Assembly (NCBI RefSeq): GCF_010119205.1
Contig: NZ_WRXM01000004.1
Span: 62,001 to 126,000 of the forward strand
Origin: Haloarcula limicola
Lineage (GTDB): Archaea > Halobacteriota > Halobacteria > Halobacteriales > Haloarculaceae
DNA length: 64,000 nucleotides
Direction of reading: 5' to 3'
The position numbers and the translations under genes were made by a program. Positions 24,388 to 32,896 of this stretch are shown one piece after another. The first letter of the stretch is position 1. Each line of letters opens with the position of its first letter. The notes beneath the pieces are model-generated. The model worked only from the letters and a program-made list of their open reading frames with translations, was not told where the DNA came from and ran no database searches.

Positions 24388-25158
24388 ATGCTCACCTTCG
24401 TCGGTCTCGGTCTCTACGACGAGCGGTCGGTCACCATCGCCGGACGCGACGCTATTCGGGAAGCGGACCGCGTGTTCGCGGAGTTCTACACGAGCCGCCT
24501 CGTCGGCACTGACCTCGAATCGCTCGAAGCCTTCCACGAGACGGCCATCGAGGTCCGCGACCGCGCCGGCATCGAACGGGACCCCGAACCGATCCTCGAC
24601 GCCGCCGAGCGCGAGGACGTGGCGTTCCTGACCGCCGGCGACACGATGGTCTCGACGACCCACACGGACCTCCGCCTTCGCGCCGAAGAACGCGGCGTAG
24701 AGACGCGCGTCGTCCACGGCACGACCGCACAGACCGCCGCGGCGTCGCTGACCGGCCTGCAGAACTACCGCTTCGGGAAGGCGACGACCCTTCCCTTCGA
24801 ACGCGCCCACGGCGGCGACGGCGTCCCCGACAGCGTCGTTCGGACCATCGAAGACAACCGCTCGCGCGACCTCCACACCCTCGTCTATCTGGATATCAAG
24901 GTCGACGACCCGCACTGGGACGACGGCGACGACACGTACATGACCGCCGACCACGCGGCGACGCTGCTCGCCGAGGAGTTCCCGGAGACGCTCGCTGTCG
25001 TGGTCGCCCGCGCCGGGAGTCCGGACCCGGTCGTCGCCGCCGGAACGCTCTCGGAACTCGCGGACAGTTCGTTCGGTGACCCCCTCCATCTGCTCGTGAT
25101 CCCGGCCGAGCTCCATCCGATCGAAGAAGAGACGTTAGACGCGATCGCCGACGCTTAG
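24388..25158 (+). CDS. dph5: Diphthine synthase
   Basis: Diphthine synthase methylates the modified histidine of elongation factor 2 during diphthamide synthesis. The 256-residue protein starts MLTFVGLGLYDERSVTIAG and has the family motifs LTAGDTMVSTTHTDLRLRA, THGT-like VVHGTTAQTAAASLTGLQNYRFGK and TLVYLDIKV. Its 3' end overlaps the archaeosortase gene by four bases, tail to tail. Confidence 0.95.
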   Translation: MLTFVGLGLYDERSVTIAGRDAIREADRVFAEFYTSRLVGTDLESLEAFHETAIEVRDRAGIERDPEPILDAAEREDVAFLTAGDTMVSTTHTDLRLRAEERGVETRVVHGTTAQTAAASLTGLQNYRFGKATTLPFERAHGGDGVPDSVVRTIEDNRSRDLHTLVYLDIKVDDPHWDDGDDTYMTADHAATLLAEEFPETLAVVVARAGSPDPVVAAGTLSELADSSFGDPLHLLVIPAELHPIEEETLDAIADA

Positions 25159-26159
25159 TCGTCGCTCGGCCGAGTCACGGCCTCGCCGGTCTCGCGCTCG
25201 ATGTCGAACGCGCTGGATAGGTCGTACTCCGTCCCGGTCACGAGATACAGCAGGTCCTCGACGAGGACGGTTATCTCCGGCAGCTCACGGACGAGGAACC
25301 ACGTGATGACGACGAGCGCGACGACCGAGCCGAACTGCGCCAGCATGCGGTCGGCGATGTAGTACGACACCATCCGCGGGTCGCTCAGGCCGAACAGCGA
25401 CATGATCGTCCCCTCGAACCACTGCATCCGCTGCTGGCCGAACATGATCGCGATGAAGACGTTCCGAAACAGGTTCAGGACGTAGATGAGCGAGACGGTC
25501 AGCGCCAGCGCGCGCAGTTTCCGCCGCCACGGCGCGTCTACCGCGAGGATGCCGCCCGCGAAGATGGAGATGCTCCCCATCCCCGTACACGCCAGCAGGA
25601 TGTTGTACGTGATCGGACCGGCCTCGTGATCGAACCAGAACGTGCTCTCGTAGGGGTACTGCTTCGTCGCGATCTCGATGCCGTTGTGCGAATAGCCGTC
25701 GACGACCAGCGGATCGATCCCCGTCAGCGACATCAGAAACGCCGTCTGGTCGGTCACGACCTCGACCAACCACTGTCTGAGCGGCCCGATGGTGAGGAAA
25801 GGGACATAGACGATCCCCATCACGCCGACGGCGCGCGTCAGCGCGAACAGCGAGTCGCGGCCGTTCCAGAGGAGATACCCCGCGTACAGCGAGAGCGGGA
25901 CCGCCGCGAGACTGCCGACCCCCTCGACGAGGCTCTTCTGGGTTAGCGTGAAGTGCGGGATGAGCACCAGCCAGAACAGGCCGAACAGCCCCCAGCCCGC
26001 GACCGCGACGCGACGCGCCCACGACTCGTCGTAGCGGAGGAGCACGGCGCTGCCGAGAAACGCCGCCAGCACCAGCCACATCAGCGGTTCCGACCACACG
26101 AGCGGGTCGAAGGACAGTCCGCCGAAGCTCACGGTGGACTGCAAGAGCGGAGGCCTCAT
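25155..26159 (-). CDS. artA: Archaeosortase A
   Basis: ArtA is a polytopic membrane transpeptidase-like enzyme that removes the C-terminal PGF-CTERM signal and anchors surface proteins through lipid. The 334-residue protein has about eight helices and the catalytic Cys191 in LLACTGMGS, Arg232 in LFRNVF and Arg271 in ADRMLAQFG. Their spacings of 41 and 39 residues match what I recall for the characterised Haloferax enzyme (Cys173, Arg214, Arg253). The next gene downstream, transcribed the same way 141 bases upstream of its start, is a PGF-CTERM S-layer protein, the expected substrate. Confidence 0.93.
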   Translation of the reverse strand: MRPPLLQSTVSFGGLSFDPLVWSEPLMWLVLAAFLGSAVLLRYDESWARRVAVAGWGLFGLFWLVLIPHFTLTQKSLVEGVGSLAAVPLSLYAGYLLWNGRDSLFALTRAVGVMGIVYVPFLTIGPLRQWLVEVVTDQTAFLMSLTGIDPLVVDGYSHNGIEIATKQYPYESTFWFDHEAGPITYNILLACTGMGSISIFAGGILAVDAPWRRKLRALALTVSLIYVLNLFRNVFIAIMFGQQRMQWFEGTIMSLFGLSDPRMVSYYIADRMLAQFGSVVALVVITWFLVRELPEITVLVEDLLYLVTGTEYDLSSAFDIERETGEAVTRPSDD

Positions 26160-26185
26160 TCGTGCCTACGTTGGCCAATCCGGCC

Positions 26186-26197
26186 TATATGCTTTGT
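26186..26197 (-). promoter_or_regulatory. Putative TATA element for artA
   Basis: The minus-strand run AAGCATATAGGCC lies about 30 bases before the artA ATG, compatible with a leaderless or short-leader transcript. Confidence 0.35.
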
Positions 26198-26300
26198 CGT
26201 TGTGCCGACGCGTGCGGATCGAATCCACGCGGGACGGAGCCGTCGCTACTCGGAGTAGCGCGCCAAAGAAAGGGCGAAAGTCAGGGACGGGAAGTTCCCG

Positions 26301-28523
26301 TTAGTTGTCGCGGCGGACTGCGAGCAGCGCAGCGGCGACGAGCGCGACGAGAGCGACGACGGCCGTGAAGCCGGGTCCGTCACCGGACGTCGGCGTCTCG
26401 GTCGCAGCGCCACCGTCGCCACCGTCGCCACCTTCAGTCGGGCTCATGCCGCCGTCGGTCGGCGACGCGCCACCCTCGGTCGCGGTCTCGGTCATGCCGG
26501 TCTCGGTCTCGGTCATGTCCGTACCGGTCTCGGTCTCGGTGCCGGGGGTCGGCGTGGCGGTACCGTTGTCCGAGTCGTTGGTGGCTTCCACGATGGAGCC
26601 GTCAACCTCGTCGCCGAGGTTGTCACCGCCGAGCTTGGTCTGTGCGGTGAAGTTCGCGCCGGGGCTGTAGTCGCTGAAGTCCGCGGTAGCCGTGTAGCTA
26701 CCGTTCGCGTCGACATAGGTCGACGGCTGGACCAGGAACGGGCTACCGGACGTCGTGCTGCGCATCCGGACGGTCAGTTCCGTGCCGGGTGCAACGTTTG
26801 TCTGACCGGTAACCTGCTGGTCGTCAGCGGCCTCGACGGTGATGTCCTCACCGTCGTTCAGCGTCGCGTCGCGGTCCTCGATGGTGAACGTGTCGTTAAC
26901 CTCGACATCATCTTCGCTGAGGTCAGTCTCGTCCAGCATCGTGAAGTTGGCTTCGTACTCGGAACCATCGTCGTAGTTGAGTTCCGAGGTAATGTCGCTG
27001 CTATCGACGACGACGAAGTGCGTGTCGTTCGCCTCGTCGTAGATGATGTCACTCTCGTCGGTGATCTCCGGAATACCGACGAAGGCAGCGTCCGCGTTCG
27101 CGGAGGCTGGCTCGCCTTCGATCTTGTGAACGAAGGCAGTGCCGTTCAGAGCCGCGTAGTCGTTAGCCGCAACAGGCCCTTCGAGGCCGGAGGCCTGAAC
27201 CTGAATGACAGCAGCGTCGCCCTGAGCGATCGTGTCAGACTGGGTCAGGTTGTTGCTCTCGACGAGGCTGTAGATCTCGTCGGCATCAGCGTCGTCAAGT
27301 TCGTCACCGAGCGCGCTCTCGGGAGCGGTCCAGACCTGCACGCCGTCAGTGGACCGTTCGTTCAGCGAGAGCGTTGCGAAGGCCTGTTCGTTGTTGATGC
27401 TGCCGTTGGTGAAGGTAGCACCAGTATCGGCAGTAGCCAGGAGGTCGTAGTCCGTGGCTGCGAGGACGTCCTCACCAGCATCGTCGTCCGTGTCGGTGAA
27501 AGGACCGCCCTGGGTTGCGTCCACTAGTTCGTCGTCGTCGTCAGCAACAGAGACGACGTCAGTGGCCGGTTCAGCGCCAGCGAGGTAGCTGTTGAACTCC
27601 AGCGTGACCTCGCCGTCGTCGTTACCGTCCTCGACCTCTGCGGTGATGAAGTAACCGTCGTCGTCCTCGGTACCGACTTGGACGAGTGCAGTGTCAGTGT
27701 TTTCGAGCTGAACCGTGACTTCGGCGACGTCACCACGGTTCTCCTCGACGACAGACTGTGCGAAGCCTGCGTTCTCGTCGTCCGTGCTGACAACTTCGAT
27801 GGAGTCAGAGTCGGACGCGTCTGTGTCGGTCACATTCGTCTCGAACGTGTAGTTGCCAGTGTCGATCTCGGTGAAGTTGAGTTCCCAGTCCTCGGCCTCG
27901 GCGTTGTCGATCTGGACCTTCTCGACGTCATCGTCCCACTCAGAGGGGATAGTGACGTTCTCCGAACCGAAGATCTGTTCGAGTTCGTCCTGGTCCAGAC
28001 CGTCGGCGGAGACGTTCACCGCGTAGCCGTTTCGGACGTCGGAACTGATCTCGAAGTCGACGTTGGCGCTGGCGCCAGTAGTGCCGACCGTGTCATCGTC
28101 GAACTCGGCCGTGAGGTCCTGTGGGATAACCTCGAAACCGTACTCAGATCCGGTGTAGCTGGAGTCGGCAGTGCCAGTCGAGGGATTGACAACGTCCTGT
28201 GATTCAGCCTCAACGAGAACGAAGTTCCCTTCGCTCAGACGGCCGTCGAGGGTGAACGTAATTGACGTTTCACCGGATTCAGTCGAGATAGCGCGACGGA
28301 GGTTGCCAATGTCGTTGGCGTTGTCGGTATCGACGGTACGAACTTGGTAGTCAGTGCCACTTTCCAGATTGCCCACCGTGACTTCCTGACCGCTATAGAA
28401 AGTCCCCGTGGAGAGGTTCGCTGCCGTACCGGCTCCCGCAAACGCGACGGTCCCGGCGAATACGCCGAAGACCATCAGCGCTGTCAGGAACAGGCTACGG
28501 ATTTTTTCGTTAGTATCTGTCAT
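26301..28523 (-). CDS. csg: Major S-layer glycoprotein with PGF-CTERM anchor
   Basis: The 740-residue secreted protein begins with a long signal peptide (MTDTNEKIRSLFLTALMVFG, cleavage probably after AGTAA near residue 35). Large beta-rich ectodomains follow, very rich in Asp, Glu, Thr and Ser, with several Asn-X-Ser/Thr sequons (for example NLTQ, NVTD, NFTA, NGSY). A Thr/Pro/Glu/Gly stalk (about 655-712) precedes the C-terminal PGF motif, hydrophobic helix and RRDN tail that ArtA processes. N-terminal SGQEVTVGNLESGTDYQVR resembles haloarchaeal S-layer proteins. It should form the cell's surface lattice and be very highly expressed; tandem promoter-like repeats lie upstream. Confidence 0.92.
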   Translation of the reverse strand: MTDTNEKIRSLFLTALMVFGVFAGTVAFAGAGTAANLSTGTFYSGQEVTVGNLESGTDYQVRTVDTDNANDIGNLRRAISTESGETSITFTLDGRLSEGNFVLVEAESQDVVNPSTGTADSSYTGSEYGFEVIPQDLTAEFDDDTVGTTGASANVDFEISSDVRNGYAVNVSADGLDQDELEQIFGSENVTIPSEWDDDVEKVQIDNAEAEDWELNFTEIDTGNYTFETNVTDTDASDSDSIEVVSTDDENAGFAQSVVEENRGDVAEVTVQLENTDTALVQVGTEDDDGYFITAEVEDGNDDGEVTLEFNSYLAGAEPATDVVSVADDDDELVDATQGGPFTDTDDDAGEDVLAATDYDLLATADTGATFTNGSINNEQAFATLSLNERSTDGVQVWTAPESALGDELDDADADEIYSLVESNNLTQSDTIAQGDAAVIQVQASGLEGPVAANDYAALNGTAFVHKIEGEPASANADAAFVGIPEITDESDIIYDEANDTHFVVVDSSDITSELNYDDGSEYEANFTMLDETDLSEDDVEVNDTFTIEDRDATLNDGEDITVEAADDQQVTGQTNVAPGTELTVRMRSTTSGSPFLVQPSTYVDANGSYTATADFSDYSPGANFTAQTKLGGDNLGDEVDGSIVEATNDSDNGTATPTPGTETETGTDMTETETGMTETATEGGASPTDGGMSPTEGGDGGDGGAATETPTSGDGPGFTAVVALVALVAAALLAVRRDN

Positions 28524-28660
28524 AGTTTGTTGGTTGCTATCGGGCGGCGTCAGCCGTTTTCCACTTGGTCGGTGCGCGGTCCACGCGACCGCGCATAGAC
28601 CGAACCCGTGTACTCACTTCTGGCGCCTTGGGTAGGGGTACGCTTCTAACCAAAGCGGGA

Positions 28661-28682
28661 CATTATAAATGTTTTGTGGTCA
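28661..28682 (-). promoter_or_regulatory. S-layer promoter candidate, proximal copy
   Basis: Read on the minus strand, ACCACAAAACATTTATAATG contains a BRE-like ACCACAAA and a TATA element TTTATAAT. It lies about 140 bases before the csg start, predicting a leader of roughly 110 bases. No gene is seen in the whole 28524-28875 gap. Confidence 0.6.
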
Positions 28683-28741
28683 GATATGTGGGATGAGAGA
28701 ACATGTCACGCCCGTTTTCGGCCGATACAGGCGATATCGTG

Positions 28742-28763
28742 GGATTATAAGCACTTTGTGGTT
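28742..28763 (-). promoter_or_regulatory. S-layer promoter candidate, distal copy
   Basis: The minus-strand sequence AACCACAAAGTGCTTATAAT repeats the BRE plus TATA arrangement of the proximal copy 80 bases downstream, with ACCACAAA and TTATAAT shared. Two near-identical units suggest tandem promoters driving the S-layer gene. Confidence 0.55.
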
Positions 28764-28875
28764 CGTTTCAAAATCCCGTCATACGCCCGTCAGACGCGGC
28801 GTCGAAAACGGGGTGAATTGACGAGAACGGCTCGAAGAAAAAGCGGGCTCCGCCGGTCGAACTGCGACTCTGGGG

Positions 28876-29628
28876 CTAGTTGGTGACGATCTCGATCTCG
28901 TGGCCGTCGGGGTCTTTCGTGAAGGCGTAGCGGTCGTCACAGCTCTCGGGGTCGCGGTAGTCCTCCGCGCCGCGCGTCAGCAGTTCGTCCCACGTCTCGT
29001 GGAGGTCGTCGGTGCTGACGGCGACGTGGCCCCAGGCGTCGCCCAGCTCGTAGGACCGGCCGTCGTAGTTGTAGGTGAGTTCGACCGACATCGCCTCGTC
29101 GGCCGCGTCTCTCGGCTTGAGGAAGTAGAGTGCGAAGCTATCGTGCTCCGAGCGGCGGAACATCTCGTAGTCCAGCTTGCGGGTGTACCAGCCGATGGCC
29201 TCGTCGGCGTCCTCGACGCGGAGCATCGTGTGGTCGAGCGACCACTTCGCGCCGTGGTCCCGCTCGACGATCTCGATCTCGTGGCCGTCGGGGTCAGTGA
29301 CGAAGGCGTACGAGCCGCCACAGGAGTCGGGGTCGCGGTAGTCCTCGACGCCGTCGTCCATCAGTTCCTCGTAGGCGTCGTAGACGTCCTCGACGCGGAC
29401 GGCGATGTGCCCCCACGAGTCCCCCATCGTGTACGCGCGCCCGTCGTGGTTGTACGTCAGTTCGAGGAGCGCCCCCTCGTCGTGGACGTCTTCGGGGCCG
29501 AGGAAGACGTTCGTGAACGTGTCGGCCTCCCAGCGGCTCTTCTCCTCGTAGTCCAGATGGGTCTGATACCACTCTATGGACGCTTCGAGGTCTTCGACGC
29601 GCATCATCGTGTGGTCAAGTGTCAGCAT
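28876..29628 (-). CDS. Tandem VOC/glyoxalase-like protein
   Basis: The 250-residue protein is two VOC (glyoxalase I/dioxygenase) modules of about 125 residues. Each begins LDHTMxRVED and contains LTYN(H/Y)DGR, WGH(I/V)AV and a terminal DPDGHEIEIV. The metal ligands His, Glu, His and Glu appear in both repeats, so both could be active or form one dimer-like unit. Proteins like this are annotated as lactoylglutathione lyase, but haloarchaea generally lack glutathione, so another thiol or substrate is likely. It lies upstream of the S-layer promoter region. Confidence 0.85.
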   Translation of the reverse strand: MLTLDHTMMRVEDLEASIEWYQTHLDYEEKSRWEADTFTNVFLGPEDVHDEGALLELTYNHDGRAYTMGDSWGHIAVRVEDVYDAYEELMDDGVEDYRDPDSCGGSYAFVTDPDGHEIEIVERDHGAKWSLDHTMLRVEDADEAIGWYTRKLDYEMFRRSEHDSFALYFLKPRDAADEAMSVELTYNYDGRSYELGDAWGHVAVSTDDLHETWDELLTRGAEDYRDPESCDDRYAFTKDPDGHEIEIVTN

Positions 29629-29683
29629 ACTCTGTCGGTGGGCCGGGCGAGCGAAAAGAGTACCGCACGCGGCGAGCGACGGG

Positions 29684-30136
29684 TCACTCCGAAACAGATT
29701 CTCCGTCCGGATAATCTCGGAACAACGGCCAGTAGTACCACCACGCCACGCCCAACATGACGACCGTTCCGACGGGGAGCGCGACGTAGCCGATGCGGCG
29801 ATTGAACCCGAGGACGACCCCGATCTGTGAGAGCGCCGCCCCGACGAGTGAGAGCGCCGTGATGCGGGAGTCCTCTCGCCAGACGACGCCCGAGAGCGCG
29901 CTGGCGAGGGCGAGTAGATACAATAAGACGCCCGTTCCCCAGGACTCGATGAATCGCGGCAGCCGCCGGGTGAACCGGAAGAAGTAGTCGTATATCGGGA
30001 GCAGTTCCGGCGGGCTCGTCGTGAAGAGACCGAACGTGAACAGTATCGTCAGCTCGCCGCCGACGAGCAGGACGGTCCACGGCGCGAGTCCGGCGACGAC
30101 CACGGCGAGAAAGCGGCGACGGGGACTGGCGACCAT
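29684..30136 (-). CDS. Small polytopic haloarchaeal membrane protein (TIGR04206-like)
   Basis: A 150-residue protein with four hydrophobic helices (about 9-33, 65-85, 90-110, 115-135), a basic N-terminus and an acidic C-terminus. I associate this pattern and the WxPWTxLLVGGELTxLFTFG opening with the haloarchaeal family TIGR04206, from memory. It sits between the VOC protein and the Drg GTPase on the same strand. No function can be assigned. Confidence 0.65.
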   Translation of the reverse strand: MVASPRRRFLAVVVAGLAPWTVLLVGGELTILFTFGLFTTSPPELLPIYDYFFRFTRRLPRFIESWGTGVLLYLLALASALSGVVWREDSRITALSLVGAALSQIGVVLGFNRRIGYVALPVGTVVMLGVAWWYYWPLFRDYPDGESVSE

Positions 30137-30198
30137 ATCGAGACACGGGACTGAACGTAAAAGAGCGGTTCTATTCGCGCACGCACGCGGCGGAGAAA

Positions 30199-31308
30199 CT
30201 ACTTCCGAGCGACGATCCGGAGGACGTCCTCGTCGGCCAGTTCGTGGTCGCGGCCGACCTGTTGCTCGTCGTGCTTCGCGCTCGGACCGGAGACGCGGGC
30301 GAAGCGGAATCGCTCGTCGAAGCTCCCACCCAGCTTCTCGCAGGCGTCGTCGACCGTATCGCCTCGACGGAGGATGAGCGGTTCCTCTCTGTCGACGCCT
30401 CGGCCCGGCTTGTCCATGTAGATCCGGATGAGACCGAGTTCCTGCCAGATTCGCTCGGTCAGCCCGTCGAGACCCTTCTCCTCTTCGGCGCTGATGAAGA
30501 TGGCCTCCTCGGGGTCGATGTCTCTCTCCTCTAGCTCCGCGTTTACCGTCGAGAGGTAGTCCGGCTCGATGAGGTCGGCCTTATTGATGGTGACGATCGA
30601 CGGGACGTACTCGCGGTTGTCCATCACGCCGTCGATGAGGCGGTCTATATCCACCTGTTCGCCGACGGTGACGTTCGCGTTGACGTAGCCGTGTTCGCGG
30701 AGGACGCTCTTTATCGTCTCGTCATCGAGGTCGAGGTCGACGGAGCTGTTGACCGAGATGCCGTCTTTGGCTTTCTTCCGAATCGTCACGCGTGGCGGCT
30801 CGGTGTCGAGGCGGATGTCGTTCTTGTACAGCTCCTCTCGCAGGCGGTCGTACTGCTCGATCTCGAAGACGGAGACGAGGAAGACGACGAGGTCGGCGGT
30901 GCGGACGACCGACAGCACCTCCTTCCCGCCGCCGCGCCCGCCGGCCGCCCCTTCGATGAGCCCCGGAACGTCGAGAAGCTGGATGTTCGCGCCTTTGTAC
31001 TTCAACATCCCGGGGTGGACGTCGAGCGTCGTGAACTCGTAGGACCCAGTCTCGGACTCGGCGTTCGTCAGCGCGTTCAACAGCGTGGACTTCCCGACGC
31101 TCGGGAACCCGACCAGCGCGACGGTCGCGTCGCCGTGCTTTTCGACGGCGTAGCCGCCGCCACCGCCGGATCCGGACTGCTGTTCCAACTTCTCTTTCTT
31201 CTCCGCGAGCTTCGACTTCAGTCGGCCGATATGGGCCTCTGTGGACTTGTTGTAGGGCGTACTGGCGATTTCTTCCTCGAGTTCCTGTATCTCCTCGTCG
31301 AGCCCCAT
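30199..31308 (-). CDS. drg: Drg-family GTP-binding protein
   Basis: The developmentally regulated GTP-binding (Drg/OBG) family works in translation and ribosome function. The 369-residue protein has an N-terminal coiled coil (1-45), a Gly-rich joint, then G1 GFPSVGKST (67-75), G3 DVPGLIEGA, G4 NKADL and G5 ISAEEEKG. A C-terminal TGS domain follows (IRIYMDKPGRGVDREEPLIL, RRGDTVDDACEKL to the end). All GTPase motifs are intact. Start at the ATG giving MGLDEEIQEL. Confidence 0.94.
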   Translation of the reverse strand: MGLDEEIQELEEEIASTPYNKSTEAHIGRLKSKLAEKKEKLEQQSGSGGGGGYAVEKHGDATVALVGFPSVGKSTLLNALTNAESETGSYEFTTLDVHPGMLKYKGANIQLLDVPGLIEGAAGGRGGGKEVLSVVRTADLVVFLVSVFEIEQYDRLREELYKNDIRLDTEPPRVTIRKKAKDGISVNSSVDLDLDDETIKSVLREHGYVNANVTVGEQVDIDRLIDGVMDNREYVPSIVTINKADLIEPDYLSTVNAELEERDIDPEEAIFISAEEEKGLDGLTERIWQELGLIRIYMDKPGRGVDREEPLILRRGDTVDDACEKLGGSFDERFRFARVSGPSAKHDEQQVGRDHELADEDVLRIVARK

Positions 31309-31522
31309 CAGTTGTACGTCGGCCTCTCGCGCCGAATAAGACTTTCTTCCCTCACCGAACGGCAGTCGACAGTTGGAAGCTTCTCACCGCGCGAAAGCCA
31401 CACTATCGCGTTCGAGAACACCTCTGCGTCGAAAACAGTCGATAGCAACGGTTCGAACGCGTCGAACGCCCGCGCTAGAGATTTCGACACACCTATACGA
31501 CTTCCGCGAACAGAAATCGATA

Positions 31523-31723
31523 ATGGCGAGTGCTGACCGGTTCCGCGACAGCACGCAGATCCAGTTGCCAGTAGGAACACTAGAGGGTATCCGCGAAGAA
31601 CTCGAAGACCGGTTCACGGTCACGATTCGCCGCGAAGGCGAACACGTCCGAATCATCGGCTCGCCTGTCGAGATCAAGGACGCCGGTGACTTCCTGGCGA
31701 TGAACGGCGTTACCTTCGCTTGA
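31523..31723 (+). CDS. Short conserved haloarchaeal protein upstream of rpl11 (VNG_1110C-like)
   Basis: The 66-residue soluble protein MASADRFRDSTQIQLPVGTL continues as a single small alpha/beta unit ending FLAMNGVTFA. I recall a matching family named for Halobacterium VNG_1110C, also located near the ribosomal stalk genes. The ATG after an AT-rich ATCGATA stretch was chosen; the longer frame is upstream noise. Function unknown. Confidence 0.7.
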   Translation: MASADRFRDSTQIQLPVGTLEGIREELEDRFTVTIRREGEHVRIIGSPVEIKDAGDFLAMNGVTFA

Positions 31724-31737
31724 ACCTTTTTACTGCA

Positions 31738-31759
31738 GGGGGTTCGCAAGCGAACCCCC
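31738..31759. repeat. Perfect hairpin after the VNG_1110C-like gene
   Basis: Two ten-base arms, GGGGGTTCGC and GCGAACCCCC, enclose a two-base AA loop, 15 bases after the stop and preceded by CTTTTTACTGC. It could end transcription or be an intergenic repeat. The rest of the 31724-32046 gap has no gene and ends with the rpl11 promoter. Confidence 0.6.
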
Positions 31760-32016
31760 GCTTGCAAAACCGTTCGTCAAAAACCGACGGCTCGGCCGCT
31801 GGCCTCGCCGCCGGTGAAACGCCTCGCTTCGCTCGGCGTATGCTCTCATCACCGATGACCGCTCACTCTGCATGCACACTTACCAGTCGGATTACCGTCT
31901 ACGCAGTAGAATAAGACGAGTCGCACGCGACGCTATCGTCCTACCACGCGACGAGCGACGAATCAGCCCACCTAGACCGTGTGCCCCCCTCACGCGGACG
32001 GTGCTGAAACGCAATC

Positions 32017-32023
32017 CTTTAAA
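32017..32023 (+). promoter_or_regulatory. Putative TATA element for rpl11
   Basis: CTTTAAA lies about 27 bases before the rpl11 ATG, predicting a leaderless or nearly leaderless transcript. A GGAGG nearby (32031-32035) would then fall outside or at the very start of the mRNA. Confidence 0.5.
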
Positions 32024-32046
32024 CTGCCGCGGAGGATTGACCGTAC

Positions 32047-32535
32047 ATGGCTGGAACTATCGAAGTGCTCGTCCCCGGTGGGCAGGCCAACCCTGGCCCG
32101 CCTCTCGGTCCCGAACTGGGACCGACGCCTGTGGACGTGCAGGCAGTCGTTCAGGAGATCAACGACCAGACCGAAGCGTTCGACGGCACCGAAGTCCCCG
32201 TCACCGTCGACTACGACGACGACGGCTCGTTCAGCATCGAGGTCGGCGTCCCCCCGACGGCCGAACTCATCAAGGACGAGGCCGGCTTCGAGACGGGCAG
32301 CGGCGAACCCCAGGAGAACTTCGTCGCCGACCTCTCGGCCGACCAGATCAGACAGATCGCAGAGCAGAAGCAGTCCGACCTGCTGGCCTACGACCTGAAG
32401 AACGCCGCGAAGGAAGTCGTCGGTACCTGTACCTCGCTCGGCGTCACCATCGAGGGGAACAACCCCCGCGAGTTCAAGAAGCGAATCGACGAGGGCGAGT
32501 ACGACGACGTGTTTGCTGAAGAAGCCGCAGCGTAG
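32047..32535 (+). CDS. rpl11: 50S ribosomal protein L11
   Basis: L11 forms the GTPase-associated centre with 23S rRNA and the stalk. The 162-residue protein has the N-terminal signature VLVPGGQANPGPPLGPELGP and the C-terminal rRNA-binding domain with LLAYDLKNAAKEVVGTCTSLG. It is separated from the L1-L10-L12 genes by 360 bases with their own promoter, as known for Halobacterium, where L11 is transcribed alone. Confidence 0.96.
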   Translation: MAGTIEVLVPGGQANPGPPLGPELGPTPVDVQAVVQEINDQTEAFDGTEVPVTVDYDDDGSFSIEVGVPPTAELIKDEAGFETGSGEPQENFVADLSADQIRQIAEQKQSDLLAYDLKNAAKEVVGTCTSLGVTIEGNNPREFKKRIDEGEYDDVFAEEAAA

Positions 32536-32800
32536 CGAGGACGCTTCGCGAACGCTCGACACGCGAGTTTTGCGAGCGAGTCGCTGTCTTCGCCGAGAGA
32601 GCCGCAGCATAGCGACTGACGAGGCGACGGCTCGGAAACGAGTGAAGCGAGTTTTCGATGTCGCTCTGGCGGTGTGCCAGCGGACGGCACGAGCGTTATC
32701 TGACTCTCTCGACGGCGGTCTTTCTTTCTCACGCCCGCCTGTTTGAGACTGCGTGACAGCGACAGCGCCGTGTAAGAAACGGTGGGAAGACGGTTCGACG

Positions 32801-32896
32801 GCTTTAAGTGTCGCATTGGCCTCTCACCGTACGAGACAGGCATCCGCCTGTTTCACTGACCCGTAGAAGCCGTTTGGCGCACTACGGAGGTGAACA
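32801..32896 (+). promoter_or_regulatory. Promoter and leader of the L1-L10-L12 operon, candidate L1 autoregulatory site
   Basis: A TATA element CTTTAAG (32802-32808) would start the mRNA near 32830, leaving a leader of about 65 bases. This contains the hairpin ACAGGC-ATCC-GCCTGT (32837-32852) and a GGAGGTGA ribosome-binding site before the rpl1 ATG. In archaea L1 is known to repress its own mRNA by binding a leader structure that mimics its 23S rRNA site; this hairpin region is the natural candidate. The rest of the 32536-32800 gap shows no gene. Confidence 0.55.

Noticed and set aside
28674-28886. 70-codon frame upstream of the S-layer gene
   Set aside because: It overlaps both promoter-like units and the end of the VOC gene, with no protein-like pattern.
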